A stretch of 64,000 nt of DNA from an uncultured Marvinbryantia sp. (GCA_947630735.1 CANRIR010000007.1:1-64000); one strand, 5' to 3'; shown: positions 8,117 through 17,549, counted from the stretch's first letter. Made by a program: numbers and translations. The notes: generated from the letters alone by a model not told the origin.

Positions 8117-9888
8117 GAGAACAAAAGAGCTGTGGGCGGATGCGGGGCGGGTATGTCCGGGCGCTTGCCCTCCTGTGCGGCCTTCTCGCGCAGGCCGCCG
8201 TCTTTTTGCTGGATTTCGCGCCTGCCAGGGCCCTGGAGAGCGGCGGGCAGGTCTTTGGGGAGGCGGAGACGGAAACCGCCGCGGGGCCGCGCGCGGTGCA
8301 CCTGGACATCGACACGGCGCACTGTTACGCCGGTATGGACAATTCCTACGCGCAGGGCTATATTCCGACGGCGGAGGACGGCGCGGTGCGCCTGGTGGTG
8401 CCCTTTGTGGCGGATGGGCCCCTGCGCGGCGGCTGCCTGACGGCGGAGCTTGTGATGGGGGAGAACGCGCCCTTTGTCTACGCGAATATCCGCAGGCAGG
8501 TGCAAAAAGAGACCTACCTGTTTGAACAGAGCACGGACGTCTATCTGTTTTGCTGCGATATTCAGCTGGAGCAGAACAGGCGCGGCGGGAAATACCCGGT
8601 GCTGGTGCGCGCGGTGGGCTATTCGGAGGCGGGGGAGCGGGCGGAGCTCGCCTGCAGGCTTTACATTACCGTCGCGGGCGGCGGTGCGGCCGGTGTGCCC
8701 TCCACGGAGGATCCCGATTATGTGCTGCCGGGACCGGACCACCCTTCGGGGGAGCCCGGGGCGGACGATCCATCTGCGGATCCTTCCACGGAACCATCCA
8801 CAGATCCAGCCACAGATCCGCCCGAGGAGCCGTCCACAGACCCGTCTGCGGAGAAGCCCACGGAGGAGCCCGCGGCAGAACCATTCACGGAGGAACCCGC
8901 GGCGGAAGGACCGGCGGATATTTCGGGAGGAGGCTTTTCGGGAGGCGGCTACGCGGATTACGGCGGTTCTTCGGGAGGCGCGCAGACGGAGAAGATCTAC
9001 CGCCAGCCCAAACTGATGCTGCTGCAGGAGGGGCTGCCGAAAGACGCCCTGCTCGCGGGCCAGAGTATGCCGCTTGCCTTGTCCCTGCAGAACATGAACG
9101 AGAGCGAGGCGATATACAATCTGAAAGTGACGGTAAAACCGGCGCAGGAGCAGCTGTCCCTCTCGGTGTCCACCTTCTATTTCGGCAGGGTTTACCCAAA
9201 GGAGACCATCGCCCTGCCCACACAGGTGAGCGCCGACGCGAACGCCGCAGCCGGGAAGGCCGCGGTAACGCTTTCCTATGAATATGAGAATGAAAAGGGA
9301 ACGTCGTACTCCGGCTCGGAGGAGTTCGTGCTGACGGTGGCCCAGTCGGTCCAGGCGGCGCTGGAGGGGTTTCAGATAGCGGGGCAGGTGTATTCCATGG
9401 AGACGGTGGAATCCCCCGTCCAGATCCGCAACCTGGGGAAAGCCACGATCTACAACGCCCAGGTGGAGCTTGCGGGGGAGGGCCTGTTTGCCACCGGCAC
9501 GGTGTTCGCGGGCAATCTGGAGGCCGGCGCTTCCTACGACGGGACCCTGCGCATTTATGTGGGGAACAAGAATATGGCGTCTATCTCGGACACCGGCGCG
9601 CAGACGGACGACAGTGCCTACGGCGCGGCTTCCGGCACCGTAACCCTCACTTTCGAGGACGCCTCCGGGGAAAAGTTCGCGCAGACGCAGGAGTTTTCCA
9701 CGGTCATCCAAAAACCGCAGATGGTGGAGCTGACCGTGACGGAGGGGGAGAAGCAGACCAACCAGTGGTGGGCGGCCGCCCTGGTGCTGGTGTTTTTGCT
9801 GCTCCTGCTTGTGACGGCGGCGATGGGCGTGCGCTTGAAAAAGAGCAGAAACGCGCTGGCCGATCTGCTGGCCGCGGACAGAAGGTAA
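8113..9888 (+). CDS. Large surface protein with acidic Pro/Thr linker and C-terminal membrane anchor
   Basis: Protein of 591 residues. An N-terminal hydrophobic segment (about residues 16-40) serves as signal or anchor, a first extracellular domain covers about 50-195, and a low-complexity linker rich in DPST, EPST and EEP units covers about 200-265. A Gly/Ser stretch follows, then a second beta-rich region (about 295-545) resembling CARDB or COG1361-like domains, judged only by eye. A C-terminal membrane helix (about 555-577) ends in a basic tail (LKKSRNALADLL), so most of the protein faces outward. It overlaps the ATPase gene by 4 bases and so belongs with the ABC system. No enzymatic motif is visible; it could be a receptor or adaptor. 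Confidence 0.8.
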   Translation: MREQKSCGRMRGGYVRALALLCGLLAQAAVFLLDFAPARALESGGQVFGEAETETAAGPRAVHLDIDTAHCYAGMDNSYAQGYIPTAEDGAVRLVVPFVADGPLRGGCLTAELVMGENAPFVYANIRRQVQKETYLFEQSTDVYLFCCDIQLEQNRRGGKYPVLVRAVGYSEAGERAELACRLYITVAGGGAAGVPSTEDPDYVLPGPDHPSGEPGADDPSADPSTEPSTDPATDPPEEPSTDPSAEKPTEEPAAEPFTEEPAAEGPADISGGGFSGGGYADYGGSSGGAQTEKIYRQPKLMLLQEGLPKDALLAGQSMPLALSLQNMNESEAIYNLKVTVKPAQEQLSLSVSTFYFGRVYPKETIALPTQVSADANAAAGKAAVTLSYEYENEKGTSYSGSEEFVLTVAQSVQAALEGFQIAGQVYSMETVESPVQIRNLGKATIYNAQVELAGEGLFATGTVFAGNLEAGASYDGTLRIYVGNKNMASISDTGAQTDDSAYGAASGTVTLTFEDASGEKFAQTQEFSTVIQKPQMVELTVTEGEKQTNQWWAAALVLVFLLLLLVTAAMGVRLKKSRNALADLLAADRR

Positions 9889-9906
9889 GGGGGAAAGGCG
9901 GGGCCT

Positions 9907-10596
9907 ATGCGAAGGAGAAAGACATACCTGGACGCCTTCGGGCCTGTTCTGGCCGGGGTGTTTCTGCTGATCCTGTGGCTGGTGGTGTGCACCGTCCAGG
10001 CCCAGCAGCGCCGCGGCGCGCTCTACACGCTGGAGGCGAGTCTGCCGAAGGGCAGGATCACGGAGGAGGTGCTGCTTGAGATGGAGAAGCTGCCGGGGTT
10101 TTGCGGGCGGAGCGTCTGTTACGGGGCGGACGCAAAGATTACCATTGGCATGTACACGGGGCAGGCGGAGATTTTGGGCGTGGATCTGGATGCCGGCATC
10201 CTGACGCTGGTTTTGTCCGCCGGGGAAAAGCCCGCGGGCAGCAGGCCGCTTCTCATCGTCGGGGAGGATTTTTTTCAGAGCCTGAAGGACGCCTACGGGC
10301 ACGCCGCAACCCAGAGGCAGCAGGAGATTTTAAAGCAGCAGCTGGGGGAGCTGGAGGCGAAGATCGCCGTGGAGGGCGCGGAGGGGAAATCCATAGCGGA
10401 CACCGCGCAGTTCCTCGGGATGGCGAAGGAGAGCGGCGTCTACATGGACGCCTCCCTCATGCGGGCATGGCTGGATAAATGGAACCTGCCGTGCCGCATC
10501 CGGCGCGTGTCGCTTGTGATCCGCGGCCTGGCCAACGCCGAAAGCGCGCAGGAGAGCCTTTGCAAGGCCGGTTTTGAGGCGGAACTGACCGGCTAA
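9907..10596 (+). CDS. Single-pass membrane protein of unknown function
   Basis: Protein of 229 residues with a basic N-terminus, one membrane helix (about residues 11-31, FGPVLAGVFLLILWLVVCTV) and an extracellular domain. I do not recognise the family. The outside domain could be a small relative of the extracytoplasmic domains found in MacB/FtsX-type proteins, but this is a weak impression from topology and context. It starts 18 bases after the large surface protein and is the last gene of the run, since recA has its own promoter downstream. It is probably a further outside part of the ABC module. Confidence 0.72.
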   Translation: MRRRKTYLDAFGPVLAGVFLLILWLVVCTVQAQQRRGALYTLEASLPKGRITEEVLLEMEKLPGFCGRSVCYGADAKITIGMYTGQAEILGVDLDAGILTLVLSAGEKPAGSRPLLIVGEDFFQSLKDAYGHAATQRQQEILKQQLGELEAKIAVEGAEGKSIADTAQFLGMAKESGVYMDASLMRAWLDKWNLPCRIRRVSLVIRGLANAESAQESLCKAGFEAELTG

Positions 10597-10705
10597 ACCG
10601 GGGCCGCAGGGGAGAGATTCCTATAATAAGTGTTGAAAAAGCCCATGATTTGTGATAGCATAAGGGAGGGCAAAAAAGAATGCCCGCGCAAGGGAAAAAT
10701 ATCTG

Positions 10706-10759
10706 TTGACATTTCAAAAAAAGTAGGGTAGTATGAAACAAGATACGAACATAAGTTCG
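10706..10759 (+). promoter_or_regulatory. recA promoter with SOS (LexA) box
   Basis: TTGACA (10706-10711) and TAGTAT (10729-10734) are 17 bases apart. The palindrome CGAACATAAGTTCG (10746-10759) lies just downstream and fits the Gram-positive LexA operator core GAAC-N4-GTTC exactly. Its position over the early transcribed region would block transcription until LexA is cleaved. No lexA gene is in the window. Confidence 0.9.
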
Positions 10760-10781
10760 AATGAAATGAGGAGAGAGGATC

Positions 10782-11873
10782 ATGGGAAAAGACGATAGGA
10801 TGCAGGAAGAAAAGAAAAAGGCGCTGGACGCCGCACTTTCGCAGATAGAGAAGCAGTTTGGCAAGGGTTCCGTCATGAAGCTGGGGGATTCCGGCAGCAA
10901 CCTGAATGTGGAGACGATCCCCACAGGCTCTTTGAGCCTGGACATCGCGCTGGGGCTCGGCGGCATCCCCAAGGGCAGGATCGTGGAGATCTACGGCCCG
11001 GAGTCCAGCGGAAAGACCACCGTGGCGCTGCACATGGTGGCGGAGGTGCAGAAGCGCGGCGGCGTGGCGGGCTTTATCGACGCGGAGCACGCGCTGGATC
11101 CGGCCTACGCGGCGAAGATCGGCGTGGATATTGACAATCTGTACATCTCCCAGCCGGACAACGGCGAGCAGGCCATGGAGATCACGGAGACGCTGGTGCG
11201 CTCCGGCGCTGTGGACATCATCATTGTGGACTCCGTGGCGGCCCTGGTGCCCAAGGCGGAGATCGACGGGGACATGGGGGATTCCCATGTGGGACTGCAG
11301 GCGCGCCTGATGTCCCAGGCCCTGCGCAAGCTGACGGCGGTCATCAGCAAGACCAACTGTGTGGTCATTTTCATCAACCAGCTGCGCGAGAAGATCGGCG
11401 TCATGTTCGGCAACCCGGAGACCACCACCGGCGGGCGCGCTCTGAAATTCTATTCCTCCATCCGGCTGGACGTCCGCAGGGCGGAGACGTTAAAGCAGGC
11501 CGGGGAGGTCATCGGCAACCACACGCGCATCAAGGTGGTAAAGAATAAGATCGCGCCGCCCTTTAAAGAGGCGGAGTTTGACATCATGTTCGGCGAGGGC
11601 ATTTCCAGGGAGGGCGACATCATAGATCTGGCCGCAAACCTGGGGATCGTGGTAAAGAGCGGGGCCTGGTACGCCTACAACGACGCGAAGATCGGCCAGG
11701 GCCGTGAGAACGCGAAGCTGTACCTGCGGGAAAATCCCGCGGTCATGGATGAGATCGAGGCGAAAGTGCGCGAGCACTACGGGCTGCCGGTGGACAACGC
11801 GGGCCGCGCCGCGGATCTTGCCGCGGACGCAGCAGGTGCCGCAGACGCGGATCCGGCCGACGCCGCCAGGTGA
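10782..11873 (+). CDS. recA: RecA recombinase
   Basis: RecA of 363 residues, which forms filaments on single-stranded DNA, drives strand exchange and promotes LexA self-cleavage. Walker A is GPESSGKTT (72-80). The [15 protein letters not shown] segment, the INQLREKIG motif of loop 2 and the [11 protein letters not shown] segment are all present. The C-terminal tail is rich in Ala and Asp, as in many RecA proteins. A strong binding site (GAGGAGAGAGG) precedes the ATG. Expression should be damage-inducible through the SOS box at 10746-10759. recX follows after 6 bases, so the protein and its modulator are probably co-expressed. Confidence 0.98.
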   Translation: MGKDDRMQEEKKKALDAALSQIEKQFGKGSVMKLGDSGSNLNVETIPTGSLSLDIALGLGGIPKGRIVEIYGPESSGKTTVALHMVAEVQKRGGVAGFIDAEHALDPAYAAKIGVDIDNLYISQPDNGEQAMEITETLVRSGAVDIIIVDSVAALVPKAEIDGDMGDSHVGLQARLMSQALRKLTAVISKTNCVVIFINQLREKIGVMFGNPETTTGGRALKFYSSIRLDVRRAETLKQAGEVIGNHTRIKVVKNKIAPPFKEAEFDIMFGEGISREGDIIDLAANLGIVVKSGAWYAYNDAKIGQGRENAKLYLRENPAVMDEIEAKVREHYGLPVDNAGRAADLAADAAGAADADPADAAR

Positions 11874-11879
11874 TCCGGC

Positions 11880-12335
11880 ATGGAGCAGGATCTGAAAAAG
11901 CGGGCGCGGCTGCGCTGCATGCACCTTCTGGAGCGGCGGGACTACACGGAAAAGCAGCTGCGCGACAAGCTGCGCATGGGAAAGACGGAATATCCGCCGG
12001 AGGTCATCGACGACGCCATCCGGTATGTGAAGGGCTATCGCTATGTGGACGACGCCCGCTACGCCTGCCGCTATGTGGAGTGCATGAAGGACAGAAAGAG
12101 CCGGAGGCAGATCGAGCAGGAGCTGTACCAGCGCGGCGTCTCCAGGGACCTTGTGCGAAGCGCGTTCGAGCAGTCCGAGAGCGTGCCGGAGGAGGAGCTG
12201 ATACGCGCCTGGATCGAGAAGCGCGGCTACGACGCGGCCGCGGCGGATGTCAAAGAAAAGCGCCGCATGTACGCGTTCCTGGCCAGAAAAGGGTTCTCCG
12301 CTTCCGCCATCGCGAGGGAATTGGATCTCCAATAA
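11880..12335 (+). CDS. recX: Regulatory protein RecX
   Basis: Protein of 151 residues made of three-helix repeats. It begins with the typical RecX pattern (LLERRDYTEKQLRDKL), followed by YVDDARYACRYVE and later FLARKGFSASAIARELD. RecX proteins bind RecA filaments and limit their activity. The gene starts 6 bases after the recA stop, a common arrangement, and likely shares its SOS-controlled transcript. Length is close to the usual 150-260 residues for the family, at the short end. The end of the gene is followed by only a weak hairpin before a T-rich stretch, so read-through toward rny is possible. Confidence 0.93.
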   Translation: MEQDLKKRARLRCMHLLERRDYTEKQLRDKLRMGKTEYPPEVIDDAIRYVKGYRYVDDARYACRYVECMKDRKSRRQIEQELYQRGVSRDLVRSAFEQSESVPEEELIRAWIEKRGYDAAAADVKEKRRMYAFLARKGFSASAIARELDLQ

Positions 12336-12369
12336 ATTTGGCTTTTTTTGCTTTTTTGCTCTCGTGAAC

Positions 12370-12398
12370 TTGACAGAAGAAAAAAAACAGTATAGAAT
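12370..12398 (+). promoter_or_regulatory. Promoter of rny
   Basis: TTGACA (12370-12375) is a perfect -35 box, and TAGAAT (12393-12398) is a good -10 box 17 bases further on. The rny start codon is at 12445, which leaves a leader of about 40 bases. Confidence 0.8.
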
Positions 12399-12430
12399 TG
12401 AGTATTGTAGTCGTACAATGAAAACTTAAT

Positions 12431-12447
12431 AAGGAGGTGCTCCTGTG
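12431..12447 (+). promoter_or_regulatory. rny ribosome binding site inside a small hairpin
   Basis: The binding site AAGGAGG lies next to its own complement: AGGAG (12432-12436), a 3-base gap GTG, then CTCCT (12440-12444), directly followed by the GTG start at 12445. If the small hairpin forms, the binding site is masked. This may damp translation of RNase Y, but a 5-bp stem with a 3-base loop is marginal. Confidence 0.5.
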
Positions 12448-13998
12448 AATGCAGTAACAACGATTATTGTCTGTGTTGCAGTCGCCTTGCTTGCAGCAGC
12501 TATTGGTTGGTTTGGCGCGCTGGTCTATCGGAAGAACGTGACCGAAAAGACGCTTGGAAGCGCAGAGGAAAAAGCCAGAAACATAATAGATGATGCATTG
12601 AAAGTTGCAGAGACGAAGAAGCGCGAAGCACTGCTCGAAGCGAAGGAAGAGACCATGAACCGCAAAAATGAGCTCGACCGGGAAACAAAAGAGAGAAGGG
12701 CAGAGCTGCAGAAGTATGAACGCCGCGTCTTGTCAAAGGAAGAAGCCATTGATAAGAAGTCTGATGCACTGGAAAAACGCGAGACGAGCCTGACAGCCAG
12801 GGAAGAAGAGTTAAAGAAAAAGAGCGTGGAGATCGAGCAGATCCACGAAAAGAAAATGCAGGAACTGGAGCGGATCTCAGGTTTAACCTCCGAACAAGCA
12901 AAAGACTATCTGTTGAAAACTGTTGAAGATGAAGTGAAGAGCGATACCGCCAGACTCTACAAGGAGCTGGAGAGTAGAGCAAAAGAAGAAGCAGGGAAAA
13001 AAGCAAAGGAGTATGTGGCCACTGCCATTCAGCGCTGTGCGGCTGACCATGTGGCGGAGACCACCATTTCCGTGGTGCAGCTTCCGAGCGATGAGATGAA
13101 GGGACGCATCATTGGGCGCGAGGGCCGGAATATCCGCACGCTCGAGACCATGACCGGTGTGGAACTGATCATCGACGATACGCCGGAGGCGGTTATCCTG
13201 TCCAGCTTCGATCCGATCCGGAGAGAAGTTGCAAGGATCGCACTGGAAAAACTGATCGTGGACGGGCGTATCCATCCGGCCAGGATCGAAGAGATGGTAG
13301 AAAAAGCACAAAAAGAAGTAGAAACGATGATTCGCGAGGAAGGCGAAGCAGCGGCTTTAGAAGTAGGAGTACATGGAATACACCCCGAACTGATACGGCT
13401 CCTTGGAAGGATGAAGTTCCGCACCAGCTACGGTCAGAACGCTTTGAAGCATTCGATTGAGGTGGCTCAGCTTTCAGGACTGCTGGCGGGGGAGATCGGC
13501 CTGGATATTCGCCTGGCGAAACGAGCCGGTTTGTTGCATGACATTGGCAAGTCCATCGACCATGAGATGGACGGATCCCACATACAGATCGGTGCGGATC
13601 TCTGTAAGAAATACAAAGAGTCCCCAACCGTCATCAACGCTGTGGAATCCCATCATGGCGATGTAGAACCAGAAACTTTAATTGCATGTATTGTACAGGC
13701 GGCAGACACCATATCGGCTGCGCGCCCGGGTGCAAGAAGAGAAACACTGGAAACATATACCAACAGATTAAAACAGTTAGAGGATATATCAAACAGCTTT
13801 AAGGGCGTTGATAAATCATTTGCTATTCAGGCAGGAAGAGAGATTCGCATTATGGTTGTTCCCGAGAAGGTCAGCGATGCCGACATGGTGCTGATGGCCA
13901 GAGATATTGCCAAGCAGATCGAGGCAGAATTGGAATATCCGGGACAGATCAAAGTCAGCGTGATCAGAGAATCACGCGCAGTAGATTACGCAAAATAA
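12445..13998 (+). CDS. rny: Ribonuclease Y
   Basis: Membrane-anchored endoribonuclease of 517 residues that starts mRNA decay in many Firmicutes. An N-terminal membrane helix (about residues 3-22) is followed by a long Lys/Glu-rich coiled coil (about 28-185), a KH RNA-binding domain (about 207-270, with [12 protein letters not shown]) and an HD domain with catalytic H365 and D366 in [10 protein letters not shown]. Length matches the family's usual 515-520 residues. The gene starts with GTG. Its wording is visibly less GC-rich than that of its neighbours. It has its own promoter upstream and a strong terminator at 14005-14041. Neighbouring recA and recX is common in Firmicutes. Confidence 0.97.
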   Translation: MNAVTTIIVCVAVALLAAAIGWFGALVYRKNVTEKTLGSAEEKARNIIDDALKVAETKKREALLEAKEETMNRKNELDRETKERRAELQKYERRVLSKEEAIDKKSDALEKRETSLTAREEELKKKSVEIEQIHEKKMQELERISGLTSEQAKDYLLKTVEDEVKSDTARLYKELESRAKEEAGKKAKEYVATAIQRCAADHVAETTISVVQLPSDEMKGRIIGREGRNIRTLETMTGVELIIDDTPEAVILSSFDPIRREVARIALEKLIVDGRIHPARIEEMVEKAQKEVETMIREEGEAAALEVGVHGIHPELIRLLGRMKFRTSYGQNALKHSIEVAQLSGLLAGEIGLDIRLAKRAGLLHDIGKSIDHEMDGSHIQIGADLCKKYKESPTVINAVESHHGDVEPETLIACIVQAADTISAARPGARRETLETYTNRLKQLEDISNSFKGVDKSFAIQAGREIRIMVVPEKVSDADMVLMARDIAKQIEAELEYPGQIKVSVIRESRAVDYAK

Positions 13999-14004
13999 AA
14001 GACG

Positions 14005-14041
14005 ACACCGAATATCCGGCCAAACGGGTATTCGGTGTTTT
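14005..14041 (+). terminator. Terminator after rny
   Basis: ACACCGAATA (14005-14014) pairs perfectly with TATTCGGTGT (14029-14038), with a further CCG/CGG pairing inside, followed by TTTT. This is a good rho-independent terminator. It ends only 27 bases before the next gene. Confidence 0.88.
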
Positions 14042-14067
14042 GCGTGTATCATGAAACAGGAGATGAC

Positions 14068-15834
14068 ATGCGGGAGAAATTGATAAACTGGCTGAACAAT
14101 CTGAATTTGAAGAAGAAGCTGTGGGGGCTCTATTTTTTCTGCGTGCTTCTTCCGCTCATCGCCACGGACGGCGTTATTCTGTTGAGCCTGTGGCACTCGG
14201 AACAGGTGTCCCAGCGGCACAATATGGAGGAGGAGGCGAACGCAGTGCAGTACGCCATCTCCAATTTCGTGGAATACTCCGCCGTGATTGCGCGGAGCAT
14301 ATACATGAATACCTATGTGCAGGAATTTTTGACCGAGCGGTACGACGGCCCCGCGGACTATGTGGCAAATTACCAGAAGTTTATGCGCAACTCCCTGTTC
14401 GGCGGGAGCGCGGGACTGGAGAACGCCTGGGCCACCATCTATGCGGACAACGACACCATCGTCAACGGCGGCGGCGTCTACCGGCTTTCCGAGGCGGCGG
14501 ACACGCCCTGGTACAGGGAGTTTATGGGCCGCGACACGGACACCATGCTGCTGTTCTTTTACGACGATCTGGTGGTGCCCTACGAGCGGGCGCAGAGAAA
14601 GGTTTTGTTCCTGCGGAAGCTGAACCGCATCTTGAGCGACAATATGGAAAAGCTGCTGGCGATCGAGATCGACTATGGGAGCCTGGAGCGGGACGTGCGG
14701 AACATGTACTATGAATTTCCCGCCTATGTGTGCAGGGGGGACGAGGTCATGCTGACCAACGCGCAGGCCAATATCCTGGGCCAGCCCTTTGAACCGTTCG
14801 CGCTGCAGGACCAGGTGGGGTATGAACAGGATTTCACGCTCTACGGGGAGAAACTGCGCATCTGTGTTCTGAAGCCGGAGGACAACATCCTGCTGCTTTT
14901 GAAGAACAACCTGCCTCTTTTGGCGCTGCTGCTTTTGATCAACATCGTCCTGCCGCAGATCCTGATGAACCTCATCGGGAGCTCCATCACGATACGCCTG
15001 CAGAAACTGAGCCAGGTGTTTGAAAAGGAGAACAGCGACGTGCTGCTGCAGATCCCGGAGGCCAGCGGGAAAGACGAGATCGGTATTCTGATGGAGAACT
15101 ATAACCGCATGGCGCACCGCACCAACGAGCTGATTCAGACGGTGTACAAGGACCGTCTGAAGGAGCAGGAGATCGACATTGCGCGGCAGAAGGCGGAGCT
15201 TCTGGCGCTGCACAGCCAGATCAACCCGCACTTCCTTTTTAACGCGCTGGAGAGCATCCGCATGCACAGCATTGTAAAGGAAGAGTTTGAGACGGCCGGG
15301 ATGGTGGAAAAGCTGGCCGTCATGGAGCGCCAGAATGTGGACTGGACGTCGGACAGCAACACCGTCAGCCAGGAGATGGAGTTTGTGGAGGCCTATCTGG
15401 AGCTGCAGAAATACCGCTTCGGCGACCGGCTCTCCTATCGCCTGGAGGTGGAAAAGGAGTGCAAAGACCTGCGCATCCCCAAGCTGACCATCACCACATT
15501 TGTGGAGAATGCCTGCGTGCACGGCATCGAGAGCAAGACCACGCCGGGCTGGATCTTTGTGCGCGTCTACCGGGAGCGGGACAGCCTGTGCATCGAGGTG
15601 GAGGACACGGGCGGCGGCATGAGCGAGGAAGAGCTGAAATCCATCCGCGTGCGGATGCGCGACGCCAGCATAGAGATGCTCCAGGAAAAAGGAAGGGTGG
15701 GCATTGTAAACGCCTGCCTGCGGATCAGGATGATGACCGGGGACAGGGCAAAGTTCCTGGCGGAGAGCGAGGAGGGGATCGGCACGACGGTGCAGATCCG
15801 GATCCCGCTGGAGGCACTGAGGGAAGAGAGGTAA
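14068..15834 (+). CDS. YesM-type sensor histidine kinase
   Basis: Sensor kinase of 588 residues, partner of the AraC-type regulator that follows 6 bases later. A membrane helix near residues 18-38 and a second near 278-300 enclose a large extracellular sensing domain. A HAMP region follows, then the His_kinase domain with HSQINPHFLFNALES, where H388 is the expected phospho-acceptor, and a HATPase domain (about 475-580) with the motif VENACVHGIE and EDTGGGM. The ATG at 14068 has AGGAG at good spacing; upstream in-frame codons fall in the rny terminator. YesM/YesN pairs usually control genes for plant-polysaccharide use, which fits the transporter and xylanase genes downstream. Confidence 0.93.
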   Translation: MREKLINWLNNLNLKKKLWGLYFFCVLLPLIATDGVILLSLWHSEQVSQRHNMEEEANAVQYAISNFVEYSAVIARSIYMNTYVQEFLTERYDGPADYVANYQKFMRNSLFGGSAGLENAWATIYADNDTIVNGGGVYRLSEAADTPWYREFMGRDTDTMLLFFYDDLVVPYERAQRKVLFLRKLNRILSDNMEKLLAIEIDYGSLERDVRNMYYEFPAYVCRGDEVMLTNAQANILGQPFEPFALQDQVGYEQDFTLYGEKLRICVLKPEDNILLLLKNNLPLLALLLLINIVLPQILMNLIGSSITIRLQKLSQVFEKENSDVLLQIPEASGKDEIGILMENYNRMAHRTNELIQTVYKDRLKEQEIDIARQKAELLALHSQINPHFLFNALESIRMHSIVKEEFETAGMVEKLAVMERQNVDWTSDSNTVSQEMEFVEAYLELQKYRFGDRLSYRLEVEKECKDLRIPKLTITTFVENACVHGIESKTTPGWIFVRVYRERDSLCIEVEDTGGGMSEEELKSIRVRMRDASIEMLQEKGRVGIVNACLRIRMMTGDRAKFLAESEEGIGTTVQIRIPLEALREER

Positions 15835-15840
15835 TGCGCC

Positions 15841-17436
15841 ATGCTGAAAGTGCTGCTTGTGGACGATGAATATTTTATCCTGCAGGGTCTGATGCTGCTC
15901 ATCGACTGGGAAGCGGAGGGCTATGAGATCGCGGCCACCGCCGCGAATGGGCAGGAAGCGCTGGAATATTTAAGAGAGCACAGGGTGGACCTTGTCATCA
16001 CGGACATCGCCATGCCCGTGATGACGGGGCTGGAGCTTATGGAGGCCGTCCACAGCGAGGGCGTTTCCGAGGCCGCCTTTGTGATCTTAAGCGGTTACAG
16101 CGACTTTTCCTTTGCCCGGCAGGCCCTTCGGGACGGCTGCATGGACTATCTGCTGAAACCGGTCAAGAAGGAGGACCTGCAGAACCTGCTGCGCAAATTT
16201 AACCACATGTCCCAGAGCCAGAAGCAGGAGCAGCAGAACCAGAGGCAGTTTGAGGACGCCTACATGGCGCGCAACATCATCGCGCTGCTTTTGGGCAAGC
16301 ACGACGACTACAATCTGGGCTATGTGAAGGACCACATGAAGCTGTCCGGCGGCATCCGCTACATCGAGATCGAGTACTGCAGTCTGGAGGACGTGGACGC
16401 GGAGGAGGGCGAGGCGCGTATTCTCCAGCGCAGGCTCTATCAGATGTGCCGCCAGATCCTGAAGGAGGACGGCGCGCACTGCATTTTCGACGCGAGCCAG
16501 GACAGCGTCAGCTACGGCGTGGGGCTGATCTACTGCGATTACATGGCCCAGGAGGCCGGCACAGACGAGGCGGAATATCTCTCACAGCTCCACAGGAACC
16601 TGGAACTTCTGGCAGGCGGCGAGATCCGGATGCTGGCCGGCAAAAAGGTGTCCGACATTACCCTGCTCTCCCAGTCCTACGGCACGGCCTGTATGCTGCG
16701 GTCCCTGGAAGCCTTTCATAAGAAAAAACCCATCTATTATTATGAGGCGGAAATCCAGGTGCGCCAGGGCGGGATCGCCCTGTGCAAGGAAAATCTGGAC
16801 GCTCTGATCGCCGCCGTGGAGCAGAACGACCCCATGGAGATCCGCAAAGGGGTGGACGCCCTGTTTGCCAGGATGCAGCAGAGCAATATGGCCGGGGACA
16901 GCGTGAACCTGAACATCAACTACCTGCTGTTCCAGCTGGTGCACCTGGCGTCGGAGCTGGACGACGAGGCGGATCAGGAGGAGATCCTGCACTTTATCAG
17001 TGCCAGCTCCTTCGAGGAGGGGATCATGCGTGGCAGCAGCCGCCACCTGACCCGCTTTGCCTGCGAGTACGCCGAGTATCTCATGCAGCTGCGCAGAAAT
17101 GTCTCCAGCGGCGTCCTGCAGGAGATCGAGAAGGAGATCCGCAAAAATTACGCGGAAAACCTGACCCTGCGGGACCTTGGGAAAAAGTATTATGTCAACA
17201 GCTCCTACTTAGGCCAGATCTTCCGGAAAAAATACGGGCAGTCCTTTAAGGATTACCTGAATAATTACAGGATCGCCGAGGCGTCCAAGCAGCTTTTAAA
17301 TACGGACAAAAAGATCGGCCAGATCGCGGAGGACGTGGGCTACCGGGACGGGGACTACTTCATCCGCAAGTTTATCGAGGTAAAGGGCTGCACGCCCTCC
17401 CGTTTCCGAAAAAGTATGGGTCAGACGCTGGACTAG
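15841..17436 (+). CDS. YesN-type response regulator with AraC DNA-binding domain
   Basis: Response regulator of 531 residues. The receiver domain (about residues 2-120) has D8, D9, phospho-acceptor D55 in VITDIAMPV and the lysine in LLKPVKKED. A central region of some 280 residues has no clear motif. The C-terminus (about 425-525) carries two helix-turn-helix units of the AraC family, with LRDLGKKYYVNSSYLGQIFRKK followed by IGQIAEDVGYRDGDYFIRKFIEVKGCTPSRFR. It is probably phosphorylated by the preceding kinase and then activates the promoter at 17470-17497. Length agrees with YesN-like proteins. Confidence 0.93.
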   Translation: MLKVLLVDDEYFILQGLMLLIDWEAEGYEIAATAANGQEALEYLREHRVDLVITDIAMPVMTGLELMEAVHSEGVSEAAFVILSGYSDFSFARQALRDGCMDYLLKPVKKEDLQNLLRKFNHMSQSQKQEQQNQRQFEDAYMARNIIALLLGKHDDYNLGYVKDHMKLSGGIRYIEIEYCSLEDVDAEEGEARILQRRLYQMCRQILKEDGAHCIFDASQDSVSYGVGLIYCDYMAQEAGTDEAEYLSQLHRNLELLAGGEIRMLAGKKVSDITLLSQSYGTACMLRSLEAFHKKKPIYYYEAEIQVRQGGIALCKENLDALIAAVEQNDPMEIRKGVDALFARMQQSNMAGDSVNLNINYLLFQLVHLASELDDEADQEEILHFISASSFEEGIMRGSSRHLTRFACEYAEYLMQLRRNVSSGVLQEIEKEIRKNYAENLTLRDLGKKYYVNSSYLGQIFRKKYGQSFKDYLNNYRIAEASKQLLNTDKKIGQIAEDVGYRDGDYFIRKFIEVKGCTPSRFRKSMGQTLD

Positions 17437-17469
17437 AATTTTTCAGGGTTTTTACTGGATTTTCTCAGG

Positions 17470-17497
17470 TTGTACATTTTTGTATAGAATATATAAT
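17470..17497 (+). promoter_or_regulatory. Promoter of the solute-binding protein gene
   Basis: TTGTAC (17470-17475) and a perfect TATAAT (17492-17497) are 16 bases apart, inside a strikingly AT-rich 60-base stretch between the regulator and the transporter genes. The modest -35 box fits a promoter that needs an activator, presumably the AraC-type regulator upstream. A leader of about 45 bases and AAGGAGGG precede the ATG at 17550. Confidence 0.75.
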
Positions 17498-17549
17498 AAA
17501 ATCAGGTTTTGAGGACCGAAGAAAAATATTTTATACAAGGAGGGTAAAC

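Noticed and set aside
7480-10302. Minus-strand open frame of 940 codons
   Set aside because: It is antisense to four well-supported genes. Long antisense frames arise from biased third codon positions in GC-rich DNA. Its translation is rich in Arg, Gln, His and Pro and shows no motif.
10633-10661. Second promoter-like pair upstream of recA (TTGAAA and TAGCAT, 17 bases apart)
   Set aside because: Both boxes are poorer than the pair at 10706-10734, and the SOS box position fits only the latter. It may be a minor start.
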